A stretch of 64,000 nt of DNA from Achromobacter anxifer (GCF_903652925.1 NZ_CAHLAR010000009.1:236452-300451), one strand, 5' to 3'. Positions 34,263-42,217 are shown, numbered from the stretch's first letter. Numbers and translations: made by a program. Notes: generated from the sequence alone by a model not told the origin.

Positions 34263-34296
34263 ATTCTGTTTTCGCGGCATGACAGCACGATGACCT
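34263..34296 (-). promoter_or_regulatory. Pho-box promoter of phnCDE
   Basis: On the minus strand, 34296-34279 reads AGGTCAT-CGTG-CTGTCAT, matching 12 of 14 half-site positions of the PhoB consensus (CTGTCAT repeated with a 4-nt spacer). Ten bases further lies CAGAAT (34268-34263), a 4/6 match to -10, which is the normal spacing for PhoB-activated promoters without a -35 box. Transcription would start near 34256, about 25 bp before phnC. Confidence 0.68.
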
Positions 34297-34426
34297 GGGA
34301 ATCGATTCATTTGCCGGAAAATGGGGCCACCGCAATGGACTGAAAGACGTTCGTCATAAAAGCCGGTTCCAGCCCCGCGCGCCGCGGGTATATTGATGTT
34401 GTCCCCCCAACAGCCGGGCGTTCATC

Positions 34427-34858
34427 ATGATCAAAGGTTCCTGCCTGTGCGGCCGCGTCGCGTATCAGATCACTGGCCCGCTCACCGACGCGCTCAACTG
34501 CCATTGCACGATCTGCCGCAAGGCGCACGGCGCCGCGTTCCGCAGCCGAGCCACGGTCCAGGCCAATGACTTCGCCTGGACCCGGGGTGAAAACCACGTC
34601 ACCTGGTACTGCTCGTCCCCAGGCAGCTACCGCGGCTTCTGCGAAGCCTGCGGCACGCCTCTGCTGACCCGCTTCGACCAGACCCCGGACATCTATGGCC
34701 TGCCGCTGGGGCCGCTGGACGACGACCCGGGCATCAAGCCGGCCGCGCACTGCCATGTCGCCAGCAAGGCGCCCTGGTTCGACATCACGGACGAACTGCC
34801 CCAGTACCCCGACGCCTACGGCGCGATGGAAGAAGACCATCCGCAGGCGGTTACATAA
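34427..34858 (+). CDS. GFA-family zinc protein (second)
   Basis: 143-residue Mss4-like protein. Zinc ligands lie in GSCLCGRVAYQITG (residues 4-17), CHCTICRKAHGAAF (about 27-40) and FCEACGTPLL (about 70-79). It is only distantly related to the GFA protein at 11616. It is transcribed towards the ArsR-SRPBCC pair and ends 53 bp before it, with that pair's own operators in between, so it is probably a separate unit. The activity is not known. Confidence 0.85.
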   Translation: MIKGSCLCGRVAYQITGPLTDALNCHCTICRKAHGAAFRSRATVQANDFAWTRGENHVTWYCSSPGSYRGFCEACGTPLLTRFDQTPDIYGLPLGPLDDDPGIKPAAHCHVASKAPWFDITDELPQYPDAYGAMEEDHPQAVT

Positions 34859-34860
34859 AA

Positions 34861-34921
34861 ATTCAACCATATAGTTGAATTTATTCGGGAGCCCGGACTA
34901 TATTCAACCCCATGGTTGAAT
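34861..34921. promoter_or_regulatory. Twin palindromic operators of the ArsR-type regulator
   Basis: Two inverted repeats with the same arms: ATTCAACCATATAGTTGAAT (34861-34880) and ATTCAACCCCATGGTTGAAT (34902-34921). Centres are 41 bp apart, about four helical turns, so two dimers would bind the same face. The second includes the start codon of the regulator gene. This is strong evidence for autorepression by the ArsR-family protein. Confidence 0.8.
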
Positions 34922-35277
34922 TTACTCCCACCCCCGTCCTCGATGCCGTCTTCCGCGCGCTGGCCGACCCCACGCGCCGCGACATGCTGCGCAGCCTGGC
35001 CCAGGGTGAGCAGACCATTGGCGAGCTGGCCGCGCCGCTCAGCATGAGTTTCGCAGGCGCGTCCAAGCACGTGCAGGCCCTGGAACGCGCCGGACTGGTC
35101 CGGCGCTCCATCCGCGGCCGCACGCACGTGTGCAGCCTCAATCCCGAACCCATGGCCGAGGCCATGGAATGGCTGCGCTTCTACGAGCAATTCTGGTCCG
35201 GCAGGCTGGGCGTGCTGGAAGCCGCGCTCATCGCCAGCAAATCCCCGTCCACGTCTCCAGGAGAACAACATGAGTGA
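34912..35277 (+). CDS. ArsR/SmtB-family transcriptional repressor
   Basis: 121-residue winged-HTH protein: VLDAVFRALADPTRRDMLRSLAQGEQTIGELAAPLSMSFAGASKHVQALERAGLVRRSIRGRTHVCSLNPEPM covers the DNA-binding domain. There is no metal-binding ELCVCDL motif, so it belongs to the non-metal-sensing group often paired with SRPBCC/AHSA1 proteins. The gene sits inside its own operator and overlaps the next gene by eight bases. Confidence 0.92.
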   Translation: MVEFTPTPVLDAVFRALADPTRRDMLRSLAQGEQTIGELAAPLSMSFAGASKHVQALERAGLVRRSIRGRTHVCSLNPEPMAEAMEWLRFYEQFWSGRLGVLEAALIASKSPSTSPGEQHE

Positions 35278-35809
35278 TCACGGCGTCGTCCTCGACCCTA
35301 CCTCCATCCGTTTCACGCGCGTGCTGCCCGCCAGCGTCGACGAGGTCTGGGCCTTCCTGACCGAATCCGAAAAGCGGGGCCGCTGGCTGGCGTCCGGCGA
35401 CATGGAACTGCGCGAGGGCGGCGGCGTCACCCTGCGCTTCATGCATGCCGACCTGTCGTCGGTGGCCGAGCCGGTGCCCGAGGCCTACAAGCCCTATGAA
35501 GGCGGCGTCACCACGCAGGGCATCATCACGCGCTGTGAACCGCCGCGGCTGCTCGCGTTCACCTGGGGCGGTTCCCCCGGGCATCCTTCCGAAGTTACTT
35601 TCGAGTTGTCGCCCCAAGGCGAGCAGACGCGCCTGGTGCTGACGCACCGCAAGCTGTCCTCGCGCGACGGCATGGTGGACGTGGCCGGCGGCTGGCATGT
35701 GCACCTGGGCGTGCTCGAAGCCCGCCTGGCGGGCCGCGCCCCCGGTCCGTTCTGGTCCGTGCTGGGCCGTGTGGAGGCCGAATACCGTGACCGGATCCCG
35801 GCGCGCTAG
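35270..35809 (+). CDS. SRPBCC/AHSA1-family protein
   Basis: 179-residue START/Bet v1-like ligand-binding protein (activator of Hsp90 ATPase homologue 1-like). IRFTRVLPASVDEVWAFLTESEKRGRWLASGDMELREGGGVTLRF is the typical N-terminal half, and the C-terminal helix region has GWHVHLGVLEARLAGRAP. It is co-transcribed with the ArsR regulator, a common pairing. The ligand is unknown. Confidence 0.9.
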   Translation: MSDHGVVLDPTSIRFTRVLPASVDEVWAFLTESEKRGRWLASGDMELREGGGVTLRFMHADLSSVAEPVPEAYKPYEGGVTTQGIITRCEPPRLLAFTWGGSPGHPSEVTFELSPQGEQTRLVLTHRKLSSRDGMVDVAGGWHVHLGVLEARLAGRAPGPFWSVLGRVEAEYRDRIPAR

Positions 35810-36309
35810 AGTCGTTGAGCAGCAACTATCGCGGCGCGGCTACAGATAAATACTGGCTAATAATTGCGCTTTGCAGTAACATAAGTCCGTGATTTTTCCG
35901 CAAAAACCGGGCTTCGGTCACTCTGAGTGCGAACCTGTACCGCCTGCGGGCAATACGCCGGGGCAACCCAGGGCGTGCCTGGTTTTCCCGGAAAAACCCC
36001 GCCGCCGCCAGGCGCGCCTCCACATCCATAGTTGCGCGGCCTGGCAGCGCAAGCTCCACCCCGCTTCTTCCGGCGATTTGCGCAAAACACGCCGCCGCGA
36101 CCAAGCCGCGCACCGCGCGCACACTGCCCTCGCGGCGCGAGTATCCGTCATTTCAGACATCCGCTCCGGATGCCGTGGCCCCTACCCGCGCTTGCCCGGA
36201 CGTTTTACGTTCAAACCGCTGGATCCGCTAGTCCGGGTCCGACGCGCTTGCCGCCCTACGCGGCGCGCCATGCCGCCGGCATGGCTGCGCGTATTGATAG
36301 GAGAAAAGA
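35810..36309. other. 500-bp intergenic region before infA with palindromic element
   Basis: No gene is supported; frames of 75-140 codons here have no ribosome-binding site, run across the palindrome in both directions and are rich in Arg and Pro. Positions 35893-35996 form an inverted-repeat element. The right half (36000-36300) must contain the infA promoter; AGGAGA lies 8 bp before its ATG. I see no further recognisable site. Confidence 0.65.
35893..35996. repeat. Inverted-repeat element upstream of infA
   Basis: Outer arms TTTTTCCGCAAAAACCGGGC (35893-35912) and the complement of TTTTTCCGGGAAAACCAGGC (35977-35996) agree at 17 of 20 positions, with a 64-nt centre. It resembles the other long intergenic palindromes in this window in size and placement but has a different sequence, so it is probably another family of dispersed repeat. 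Confidence 0.7.
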
Positions 36310-36573
36310 ATGGCTAAAGAAGAACTCATCGAACTGGACGGCATCGTTGACGAAGTGCTGCCCGATAGCCGCTACCGCGTCACGCTGGACAACGGCATCG
36401 AAGTCGGCGCCTACGCCTCCGGCCGCATCCGCAAGCACCGCATCCGCATCCTGGCCGGCGACCGCGTCACCCTGGAAATGTCCCCGTACGACCTGACCAA
36501 GGGCCGCATCAACTTCCGCCACAAGGACGAGCGCGGCCCCGCCCCGCAGCGTCCCCAGCAGTACCGCCGCTAA
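36310..36573 (+). CDS. infA: Translation initiation factor IF-1 (long form)
   Basis: 87-residue OB-fold protein that binds the 30S A site. [71 protein letters not shown] is the full IF-1 domain. The tail after residue 71 ([16 protein letters not shown]) is an extension of about 15 residues over the standard 72-residue IF-1 and is basic and Pro-rich. Betaproteobacteria often carry a second IF-1 next to rpmJ, so this may be the stand-alone paralogue. AGGAGA precedes the start. Confidence 0.95.
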   Translation: MAKEELIELDGIVDEVLPDSRYRVTLDNGIEVGAYASGRIRKHRIRILAGDRVTLEMSPYDLTKGRINFRHKDERGPAPQRPQQYRR

Positions 36574-36727
36574 GCCTGGGCCTCCGGGGCCGGCCCCGCG
36601 CCGGCTCCCCTCTTTCGCGCGGGCCTTAAACCCCAGCCGCGAACTGCCGTAATGCGTGGAACGTCCGTTCATGAAAGAATGGCGCCCTCTGCCAGGCGCG
36701 ACGCCGGCAGGATGAGCATGAAGCAAG

Positions 36728-37015
36728 ATGGACCTGACACAAGAACTGCAAGCCGCCGCTGATCAGCTTGCCCTGGCGCGAAGAAAATTCGTCAAGGGCG
36801 AGGAAGGCTTGCGCCTGCTGCATCAGTCGCGCGAGGCATTCATCAACAGCCTGCGCAACACCGGCCTGACCTACGCCGACGCCAAGACCAAGTACGACAA
36901 CTGCCTGGACGACCAGGAAGCCGAACAGCTATACGTGCGCCAGCAGATGGACTATGCCGAGCGCGTGCACCAGCACGTGCTGCAACAGATCGCGCTGCAG
37001 GACACGACCGTCTGA
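36728..37015 (+). CDS. Small alpha-helical protein of unknown function
   Basis: 95-residue soluble protein predicted to be almost entirely helical (LTQELQAAADQLALARRKFVKGEEGLRLLHQSREAFINSLRNTGL.., EAEQLYVRQQMDYAERVHQHVLQQIAL), possibly coiled coil. One cysteine (DNCLDD). No family is recognised. Weak Shine-Dalgarno (AGCAAG). It stands alone between infA and the convergent M23 peptidase gene. Confidence 0.62.
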   Translation: MDLTQELQAAADQLALARRKFVKGEEGLRLLHQSREAFINSLRNTGLTYADAKTKYDNCLDDQEAEQLYVRQQMDYAERVHQHVLQQIALQDTTV

Positions 37016-37066
37016 GGGCGCGCGGGCCGGACCCGCAGCGCCCCTCTCCAATTCATCAGGAACGGC

Positions 37067-37933
37067 TCAGGGCTTGAAGGCCCCGATGAAGATGGCCGGA
37101 TCGACGCGCGCGTCGTTCAGGCTGACGTTCCAGTGCAGATGCGGACCGGTCGCGCGGCCGGTCGCCCCCACCTTGCCCACCAGTCCGCCGCGCGGCACCT
37201 CGTCGCCGACTTTCACGTCGATGGCCGACATGTGGCAGAACATGCTGACGAAGCCCTGGCCATGGTCCAGGAACACCGTCTTGCCATTGAAGAAGTAATC
37301 CCCCACCAGCACCACCACGCCGGCGGCCGGCGCCTTGATCGGCGTGCCGGCAGGCACTGCGAAGTCCAGCCCCGAATGCGGGTTGCGTTCCTCGCCGTTG
37401 AAGAAGCGCCGCAGGCCGAACGGGCTGGACAGGCGGCCGCCGTTCACCGGACGGTCCAGCAGCAGATTGCTGGGCGTCACGCCCGCGCGGTAAGCGCGGT
37501 TGGCGCCGGCCTGCTCGGCCTGCTCGCGTTCGATGCGCTTCATGTCCTCCGGGTCCGGATTGACCTGGCGCGGGTTCTTCAGCGTGATGTGCTGGGCCTT
37601 GTATTCCTTGGAGCCGACCTTGAAGGGCAGCGCGCGCTTGCCCTGTGCATCGCTGACTTCCACCTGCTGCTCGCCCGGCTTCACGCTGAGCGGGATGCCG
37701 ACCACGGCAATCCACTGCTTGCCCTCTTCGCGCACGACCAGCACGCGCCGGCCCAGGAAGGTGACTTCCGGCGCCCGCTCTGCATTGCCCAGCCCCAGCA
37801 CGGCGACGCCGCCGGGCACGGGCACGTTGAGCTTGCGGCTGATGAAGCCCGCCTGCTGCGCGCGGGCCGGCAGGCCCAGGCAGACGGCGGCCGCGGCCAG
37901 TCCCAGCCTCAATACGTCGCGACGTTGCAGCAT
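37067..37933 (-). CDS. M23-family peptidoglycan endopeptidase (LysM-less, exported)
   Basis: 288-residue secreted zinc peptidase of the LytM/NlpD type. The N-terminus from the ATG at 37933 (MLQRRDVLRLGLAAAAVCLGLPARA) is a twin-arginine-like signal. The catalytic domain is C-terminal: NPHSGLDFAVPAGTPIKAPAAGVVV carries the H-x(n)-D zinc ligands and GPHLHWNVSLN the HxH, both intact, so it should be active. A GTG at 37948 would overlap the upstream lipoprotein stop. It is probably co-transcribed with that lipoprotein gene, 5 bp upstream. Confidence 0.88.
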   Translation of the reverse strand: MLQRRDVLRLGLAAAAVCLGLPARAQQAGFISRKLNVPVPGGVAVLGLGNAERAPEVTFLGRRVLVVREEGKQWIAVVGIPLSVKPGEQQVEVSDAQGKRALPFKVGSKEYKAQHITLKNPRQVNPDPEDMKRIEREQAEQAGANRAYRAGVTPSNLLLDRPVNGGRLSSPFGLRRFFNGEERNPHSGLDFAVPAGTPIKAPAAGVVVLVGDYFFNGKTVFLDHGQGFVSMFCHMSAIDVKVGDEVPRGGLVGKVGATGRATGPHLHWNVSLNDARVDPAIFIGAFKP

Positions 37934-37938
37934 GGCGC

Positions 37939-38277
37939 TCACAGGCACAGGTTGGCGGGTTCGATGATGGTCTGGTCGCGGCGGGCAATGCGCGTGGACA
38001 GGCGCACCTCGGTCTTGCCCTTCCAGTGCGTGGTCGTCAGCACGGCCTCCACGCCCAGGCTGTCTTCCTGGATCAGCTCAAAGCCGTTACGCACCGCCTT
38101 CTGCTGGAAATTGATGCCCATGTTCTTCCAGGAGTCCGCCACGCAGGCCGTGTAGTCCTCGGCCGTGCGCTGGGTGGAGCCGTAGAAGACCGGATCGCGG
38201 TCGCGCACGTCTTTGACGTTGGCGCAGGCTGACAGGACGGCCAGGGCAGTAAGGGACAAAACGGTGCGGACCTTCAT
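37939..38277 (-). CDS. Small lipoprotein of unknown function
   Basis: 112-residue lipoprotein. Signal MKVRTVLSLTALAVLSAC with a lipobox LSAC (Cys18). The mature part contains VFYGSTQRTAEDYTACVADSWKN and AVRNGFELIQEDSLGVEAVLTT, then SLGVEAVLTTTHWKGKTEV. Two further cysteines, one in YTAC and one in the C-terminal ANLCL, could form a disulfide. I cannot name the family. It lies between a mog-like gene and the M23 peptidase on the same strand. Confidence 0.78.
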   Translation of the reverse strand: MKVRTVLSLTALAVLSACANVKDVRDRDPVFYGSTQRTAEDYTACVADSWKNMGINFQQKAVRNGFELIQEDSLGVEAVLTTTHWKGKTEVRLSTRIARRDQTIIEPANLCL

Positions 38278-38339
38278 GGCGATGGAGCTCTCTAGCGGAT
38301 TGGGGGTGGATGGGGCGGCCAATATAACGCAGCGCCGCG

Positions 38340-38972
38340 CTAGGCCTGGGGCGCGCGGCGCGCCGATTTGGGGCGGAAAGCCGAGATGACTTCCGGCCGG
38401 GTTTCGGCGTATGGGCCGCCGATGAGATCGATGCAATAGGGAATGGCGGCGAAGATGCCCGGCACCAGCACGGCGCCATCCTCGCCCTTCAGCCCTTCCA
38501 GCGTTTCGCGGATGGATTTCGGCTGGCCGGGCAGGTTGACGATCAGCGCGGCATGATCGGCCGTCTCGCGGATGACCGCGACCTGGCGCGACAGGATGGC
38601 GGTGGGCACGAAGCGCAGGCTGATCTGGCGCATCTGCTCGCCGAAGCCGGGCATTTCCTTGGTGCCGACGGCCAGCGTCGCCTCGGGCGTGACGTCGCGG
38701 CGCGCCGGGCCGGTACCGCCGGTGGTCAGGACCAGGTCGCAGCCGCAGCCGTCCACCAGCTCGATCAGCGCCTCGGAGATGCGCTCGGGCTCGTCGGGAA
38801 TCAGCCGGTCCACCGCCTGCCAGGGCGAGGTCAGCGCGCTGCCCAGCCACTCGCGCAGCGCCGGCAGCCCCAGATCCTGGTAGGCGCCGCTGGAGGCGCG
38901 GTCGGAAACGGACACCAGGCCCACGATCAGTTCGTCGGGGTGCTTGCGGGCGATACGGGTAGTGGCGGTCAT
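38340..38972 (-). CDS. mog: Molybdopterin adenylyltransferase (Mog/MoaB family)
   Basis: 210-residue MoCF-biosynthesis-fold protein that activates molybdopterin with ATP before molybdate insertion. Motifs: GLVSVSDRASSGAYQDLGLPALREWL, LVLTTGGTGPARRDVTPEATLAV (the phosphate-binding TGGTG) and ALIVNLPGQPKSIRETLEGL. The ATG at 38972 gives MTATTRIARKHPDEL; the in-frame ATG at 38999 adds nine residues and is less likely. Adenylylation by MogA is the best match from the length and the MPGFGEQMR segment. Confidence 0.88.
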   Translation of the reverse strand: MTATTRIARKHPDELIVGLVSVSDRASSGAYQDLGLPALREWLGSALTSPWQAVDRLIPDEPERISEALIELVDGCGCDLVLTTGGTGPARRDVTPEATLAVGTKEMPGFGEQMRQISLRFVPTAILSRQVAVIRETADHAALIVNLPGQPKSIRETLEGLKGEDGAVLVPGIFAAIPYCIDLIGGPYAETRPEVISAFRPKSARRAPQA

Positions 38973-39261
38973 GGGCTGCGGAATCTGGGTAGGAAGCATT
39001 CGGGCGCGCGGATGCGGCGGGCGGCGAGGTCAATCATGGAAATCCAGAAGAGTCCCGCCACAGCGATGCTATCGCATTCTCTCCCTGCGGGAATGGCGGC
39101 GGCGCCATCCGTCCGGGCTGCCGGCCCTGTGGCAAAAAAGCGAATCGGCCCCGGCCCCGCTTTCCCGCGCTTGTTCCGGTCATGCGCGCTCGATAACATC
39201 CGCTAACAATCCCATCCCCTGACAGGAAATAGAGGCGCCGAGCGCCTCATTGGTTCCCCCC

Positions 39262-40386
39262 ATGTTCAAACGCACACTACGGCAGCATGCGCTGGCGGCG
39301 GCGCTGGCCCTGGCCGCGGCGGCTGCCGCCGGGTGGGGCGCCCTGCACTCCCTGGCGCTGAAGACGGAGCCGGTGCCGGCCGCCGCGCCGGGCATCTACA
39401 TCCCCAACCTGGGCAATACGCTGCAGGAGCAGACGCGCAACCTGTCGCGCATGAGCCAGGCCTTGCGCACGGGCGACCGGCTGGTGATCCTGGGATCGTC
39501 GGAGCTGACCAGCAACGACCTGCGCTTCGTACCCTACCGCTACCTGGCGGACGAATTGCAGATGCCGGTGCTGGCCTACGGCCATTCCGGCTTCCAGTCC
39601 CTGGGCATGCAGCTGGTGCTGGCGGCCCTGGCCGAAGACCTGTCGCCCGCGTCGCGCGTGGTGGTGATGCTGTCGCCCGGCTGGTTCGACGGCGAAGGCG
39701 GGCTGGGCCCGGATGAATTCAAGGAGCATGCCAATCCGCTACTGCCCCGCCTCCTGCGGCAAGCCGAGGGCCGGGCGGAACTGGTGCGCTGGCTGCAGGC
39801 CAAGGGTGACACGGGCGTGGCCTGGTCGATGGCGGCCGAACAGGCCTACGTCTTCCGCCAGCGCCTGGTCGACCTGTGGTCGCCGGCCTATGCCGCGCCC
39901 GTTCCCGAACGCGAACGAGAGGGTCCGCCCGCGGCCGCCCGGGTGGTGGACTGGGACGCGCTGGCCGCGCAGGCCCAGGAGGCCGAGCAGTCCCTGATGG
40001 GCGGCAACCGCTACGCCGTGCGCGACGAGTTCTTCAATAAGTACCTGCAGTCCATTCCGGCGGGCGGCAAGACCGCCTACCAGCCCCAGCCGCTGACCGG
40101 CCGCGAAGAACTGCGCGAACTGGACGCCCTGATGGCGCTGCTGCGCCAGCGCGGCGTCACCGCCCTGTTCGTCATGCAACCGCTGCACCCCATGGTGTTC
40201 AAGGACCTGGACCGCTTCGGGCCGGTGCAGCAGCAAGTCGCCACGATGTGCCAGCGCTACGCCATGCGCTGCATGGACATGTACAGCGCGCCCTTTGAAG
40301 TGGGGATGCTGCGCGACGTGCAGCACCTGGGCGAACTGGGCTGGCTGCGCGTGAACCAGCGCATCGCCGAAGTCTTCAACCCATGA
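39262..40386 (+). CDS. dltD: DltD-family O-acyl (D-alanyl) transferase
   Basis: 374-residue membrane-anchored hydrolase-fold protein. One N-terminal membrane helix (about residues 9-30) and then an extracytoplasmic domain with GSSEL (Ser79 as presumed nucleophile), GHSGFQSLGMQ, VMLSPGWFDGEGG and DVQHLGELGWLRVNQ (Asp352, His355), all DltD family motifs in the correct order. DltD completes D-alanylation of cell-envelope polymers. No dltA, dltB or dltC is present in the window. It is followed 13 bp later by a 41-codon DltX-like gene. A hairpin GAGGCGC/GCGCCTC lies between an AGGA and the start. Confidence 0.85.
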   Translation: MFKRTLRQHALAAALALAAAAAAGWGALHSLALKTEPVPAAAPGIYIPNLGNTLQEQTRNLSRMSQALRTGDRLVILGSSELTSNDLRFVPYRYLADELQMPVLAYGHSGFQSLGMQLVLAALAEDLSPASRVVVMLSPGWFDGEGGLGPDEFKEHANPLLPRLLRQAEGRAELVRWLQAKGDTGVAWSMAAEQAYVFRQRLVDLWSPAYAAPVPEREREGPPAAARVVDWDALAAQAQEAEQSLMGGNRYAVRDEFFNKYLQSIPAGGKTAYQPQPLTGREELRELDALMALLRQRGVTALFVMQPLHPMVFKDLDRFGPVQQQVATMCQRYAMRCMDMYSAPFEVGMLRDVQHLGELGWLRVNQRIAEVFNP

Positions 40387-40399
40387 AGGACTGCCGACC

Positions 40400-40525
40400 A
40401 TGAAAAGAACCCTGTGGCTCTGCCTGCTTTACCTGGGCGTCCTGGCCGTGATGGTGATCCAGGCGGATACCGCCGCAAATCTGGGCAAACCGATGGAAAT
40501 CGAGTTCCAGTATTCCAAGTTCTGA
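40400..40525 (+). CDS. DltX-like microprotein with C-terminal F-x-Y-x-x-F motif
   Basis: 41-residue protein, too short for routine gene calling. One membrane helix (about residues 4-21, LWLCLLYLGVLAVMVI) is followed by a short tail ending MEIEFQYSKF. The last six residues, FQYSKF, fit the F-x-Y-x-x-F acyl motif reported for the DltX microprotein of Gram-positive Dlt systems, in which the tyrosine carries the D-alanyl group for transfer by DltD. AAGGA lies 10 bp before the ATG. It starts 13 bp after dltD and is probably co-translated with it. Confidence 0.78.
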   Translation: MKRTLWLCLLYLGVLAVMVIQADTAANLGKPMEIEFQYSKF

Positions 40526-40585
40526 GGACCGTTCCCGCGGGGAGGCGGGTGGCCACCGCCTGCACTTGGTAGCCGCAAGCAACCA

Positions 40586-40611
40586 GTGACAGGTCACAAA
40601 TCTGCAATAAT
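40586..40611 (+). promoter_or_regulatory. Palindrome and putative -10 element before the Pit transporter
   Basis: GTGAC-AG-GTCAC (40586-40597) is a symmetrical site followed after 8 bp by AATAAT (40606-40611), a plausible -10. Operator-like placement next to the promoter of the phosphate transporter gene; the cognate regulator is unknown. Confidence 0.4.
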
Positions 40612-40643
40612 CGGCTCCTCTCGCCGGAACCTCCCCCGCCTCC

Positions 40644-42119
40644 ATGTTCGACCTCTTCCACGGCCTAGACCTCTGGGTAGGCCTCAGTCTTGTGTTGGCC
40701 CTGACATTCGTCCTGGCCTTTGAATTCATCAATGGATTCCATGACACGGCGAACGCCGTGGCAACGGTCATCTACACCAAGGCCATGCCGCCGCATCTGG
40801 CGGTGGTGCTTTCCGGCATATTCAACTTCCTGGGCGTGCTGCTGGGCGGCGTGGGCGTGGCCTACGCCATCGTGCACCTGCTGCCGGTGGAACTGCTGAT
40901 CAACGTGGATACCGGCCGCGGGCTGGCCATGGTGTTCGCCATGCTGGCCGCGGCCATCGCCTGGAACCTGGGCACCTGGTACTTCGGCATCCCGGCGTCC
41001 AGCTCGCACACGCTGATCGGGTCGATCCTGGGCGTGGGCCTGGCCAACGCGCTGATCACCGACCTGCCGCTGGCGGACGGCGTCAACTGGGGCAAGGCCA
41101 TCGACATCGGTCTGTCCCTGGTGGTGTCGCCGGTGGCCGGCTTCCTGATCGCGGGCGGCCTGCTGCTGGCGCTCAAGCGCTGGCTGCCGCTGTCTAAGAT
41201 GCACAAGACGCCGGAACAGCGCCGCGCCCTGGACAACAAGAAACACCCCCCGTTCTGGAACCGCCTGGTGCTGGTGCTGTCCGCCATGGGCGTGAGCTTC
41301 GTGCACGGCTCCAACGACGGCCAGAAGGGCATCGGCCTGATCATGCTGGTGCTGATCGGCATCGTGCCCGCCAACTTCGTGCTGGACACCAACAGCACCA
41401 CCTATCAGATCGAACGCACCCGCGACGCGGCGAACCACCTGAACGTGTTCTACCAGCGTAATGAAGCCATGCTGGGCGAGTACCTGGCGCTCAAGCGCGT
41501 GGACGCGACCACCGAGCTGCCGCGCAATTTCCGCTGCGATCCCGAGCTGACCATGCCGACCATCGCCGCGCTGCAGACCGACCTGCACGGCGTGTCCAAC
41601 TACGCCGACCTGTCGGCCGAGAAGCGCATCGACGTGCGCCGCTACCTGCTGTGCCTGGACGACACGGCCAAGAAGGTCGCGCGCATCGAAGGCCTGCCGG
41701 CCCGCGAACGCGCCGACCTGCAGCGCCTGCGCGCCGACCTGACGGCCACCACCGAATACGCGCCCTTCTGGGTGATCGTGGCGGTCGCCCTGGCGCTGGG
41801 CGCGGGCACCATGGTCGGCTGGCGCCGCGTGGTGCTGACGGTGGGCGAAAAGATCGGCAAGCAAGGCATGACGTATGCGCAGGGCATGTCGGCCCAGGTG
41901 ACCGCCATGGGCGCCATCGGCATCGCCAACGTGTTCAGCCTGCCGGTGTCCACCACCCACGTGCTGTCCTCGGGCGTGGCCGGGACCATGATCGCCAACA
42001 AGAGCGGCCTGCAAGGCAGCACGGTGCGCAACATCCTGATGGCCTGGGTGCTGACCCTGCCGGCCTCGATGCTGCTGGCCGCCGGCCTGTTCTGGATCGG
42101 CGTGCAGATCGCCGGCTAA
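40644..42119 (+). CDS. pit: Low-affinity inorganic phosphate transporter, PitA type
   Basis: 491-residue inner-membrane symporter of metal-phosphate complexes. The duplicated PiT signatures are present: GFHDTANAVATVIYTKAM near the N-terminus and VSFVHGSNDGQKGIGLIML, FSLPVSTTHVLSSGVAGTM later. About ten hydrophobic segments with a long cytoplasmic loop (about residues 250-365) that resembles E. coli PitA/PitB. It stands alone with its own promoter region. Confidence 0.95.
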   Translation: MFDLFHGLDLWVGLSLVLALTFVLAFEFINGFHDTANAVATVIYTKAMPPHLAVVLSGIFNFLGVLLGGVGVAYAIVHLLPVELLINVDTGRGLAMVFAMLAAAIAWNLGTWYFGIPASSSHTLIGSILGVGLANALITDLPLADGVNWGKAIDIGLSLVVSPVAGFLIAGGLLLALKRWLPLSKMHKTPEQRRALDNKKHPPFWNRLVLVLSAMGVSFVHGSNDGQKGIGLIMLVLIGIVPANFVLDTNSTTYQIERTRDAANHLNVFYQRNEAMLGEYLALKRVDATTELPRNFRCDPELTMPTIAALQTDLHGVSNYADLSAEKRIDVRRYLLCLDDTAKKVARIEGLPARERADLQRLRADLTATTEYAPFWVIVAVALALGAGTMVGWRRVVLTVGEKIGKQGMTYAQGMSAQVTAMGAIGIANVFSLPVSTTHVLSSGVAGTMIANKSGLQGSTVRNILMAWVLTLPASMLLAAGLFWIGVQIAG

Positions 42120-42217
42120 GGCTTTCCGGCCGTGCGGGCGATCTGCACGGCCGATGCAACACTCTGGCTACCCCGCCAGGGCTTACCTGCGGAAGGGCCC
42201 GCGTCTACCATGACGCA

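Noticed and set aside
35826-36317. Short plus and minus frames before infA
   Set aside because: They cross the palindromic element, lack Shine-Dalgarno sequences and show no family similarity.
40665-42014. 449-codon minus-strand frame opposite the Pit gene
   Set aside because: Composition (His, Gly, Gln) and lack of motifs mark it as antisense to pit.
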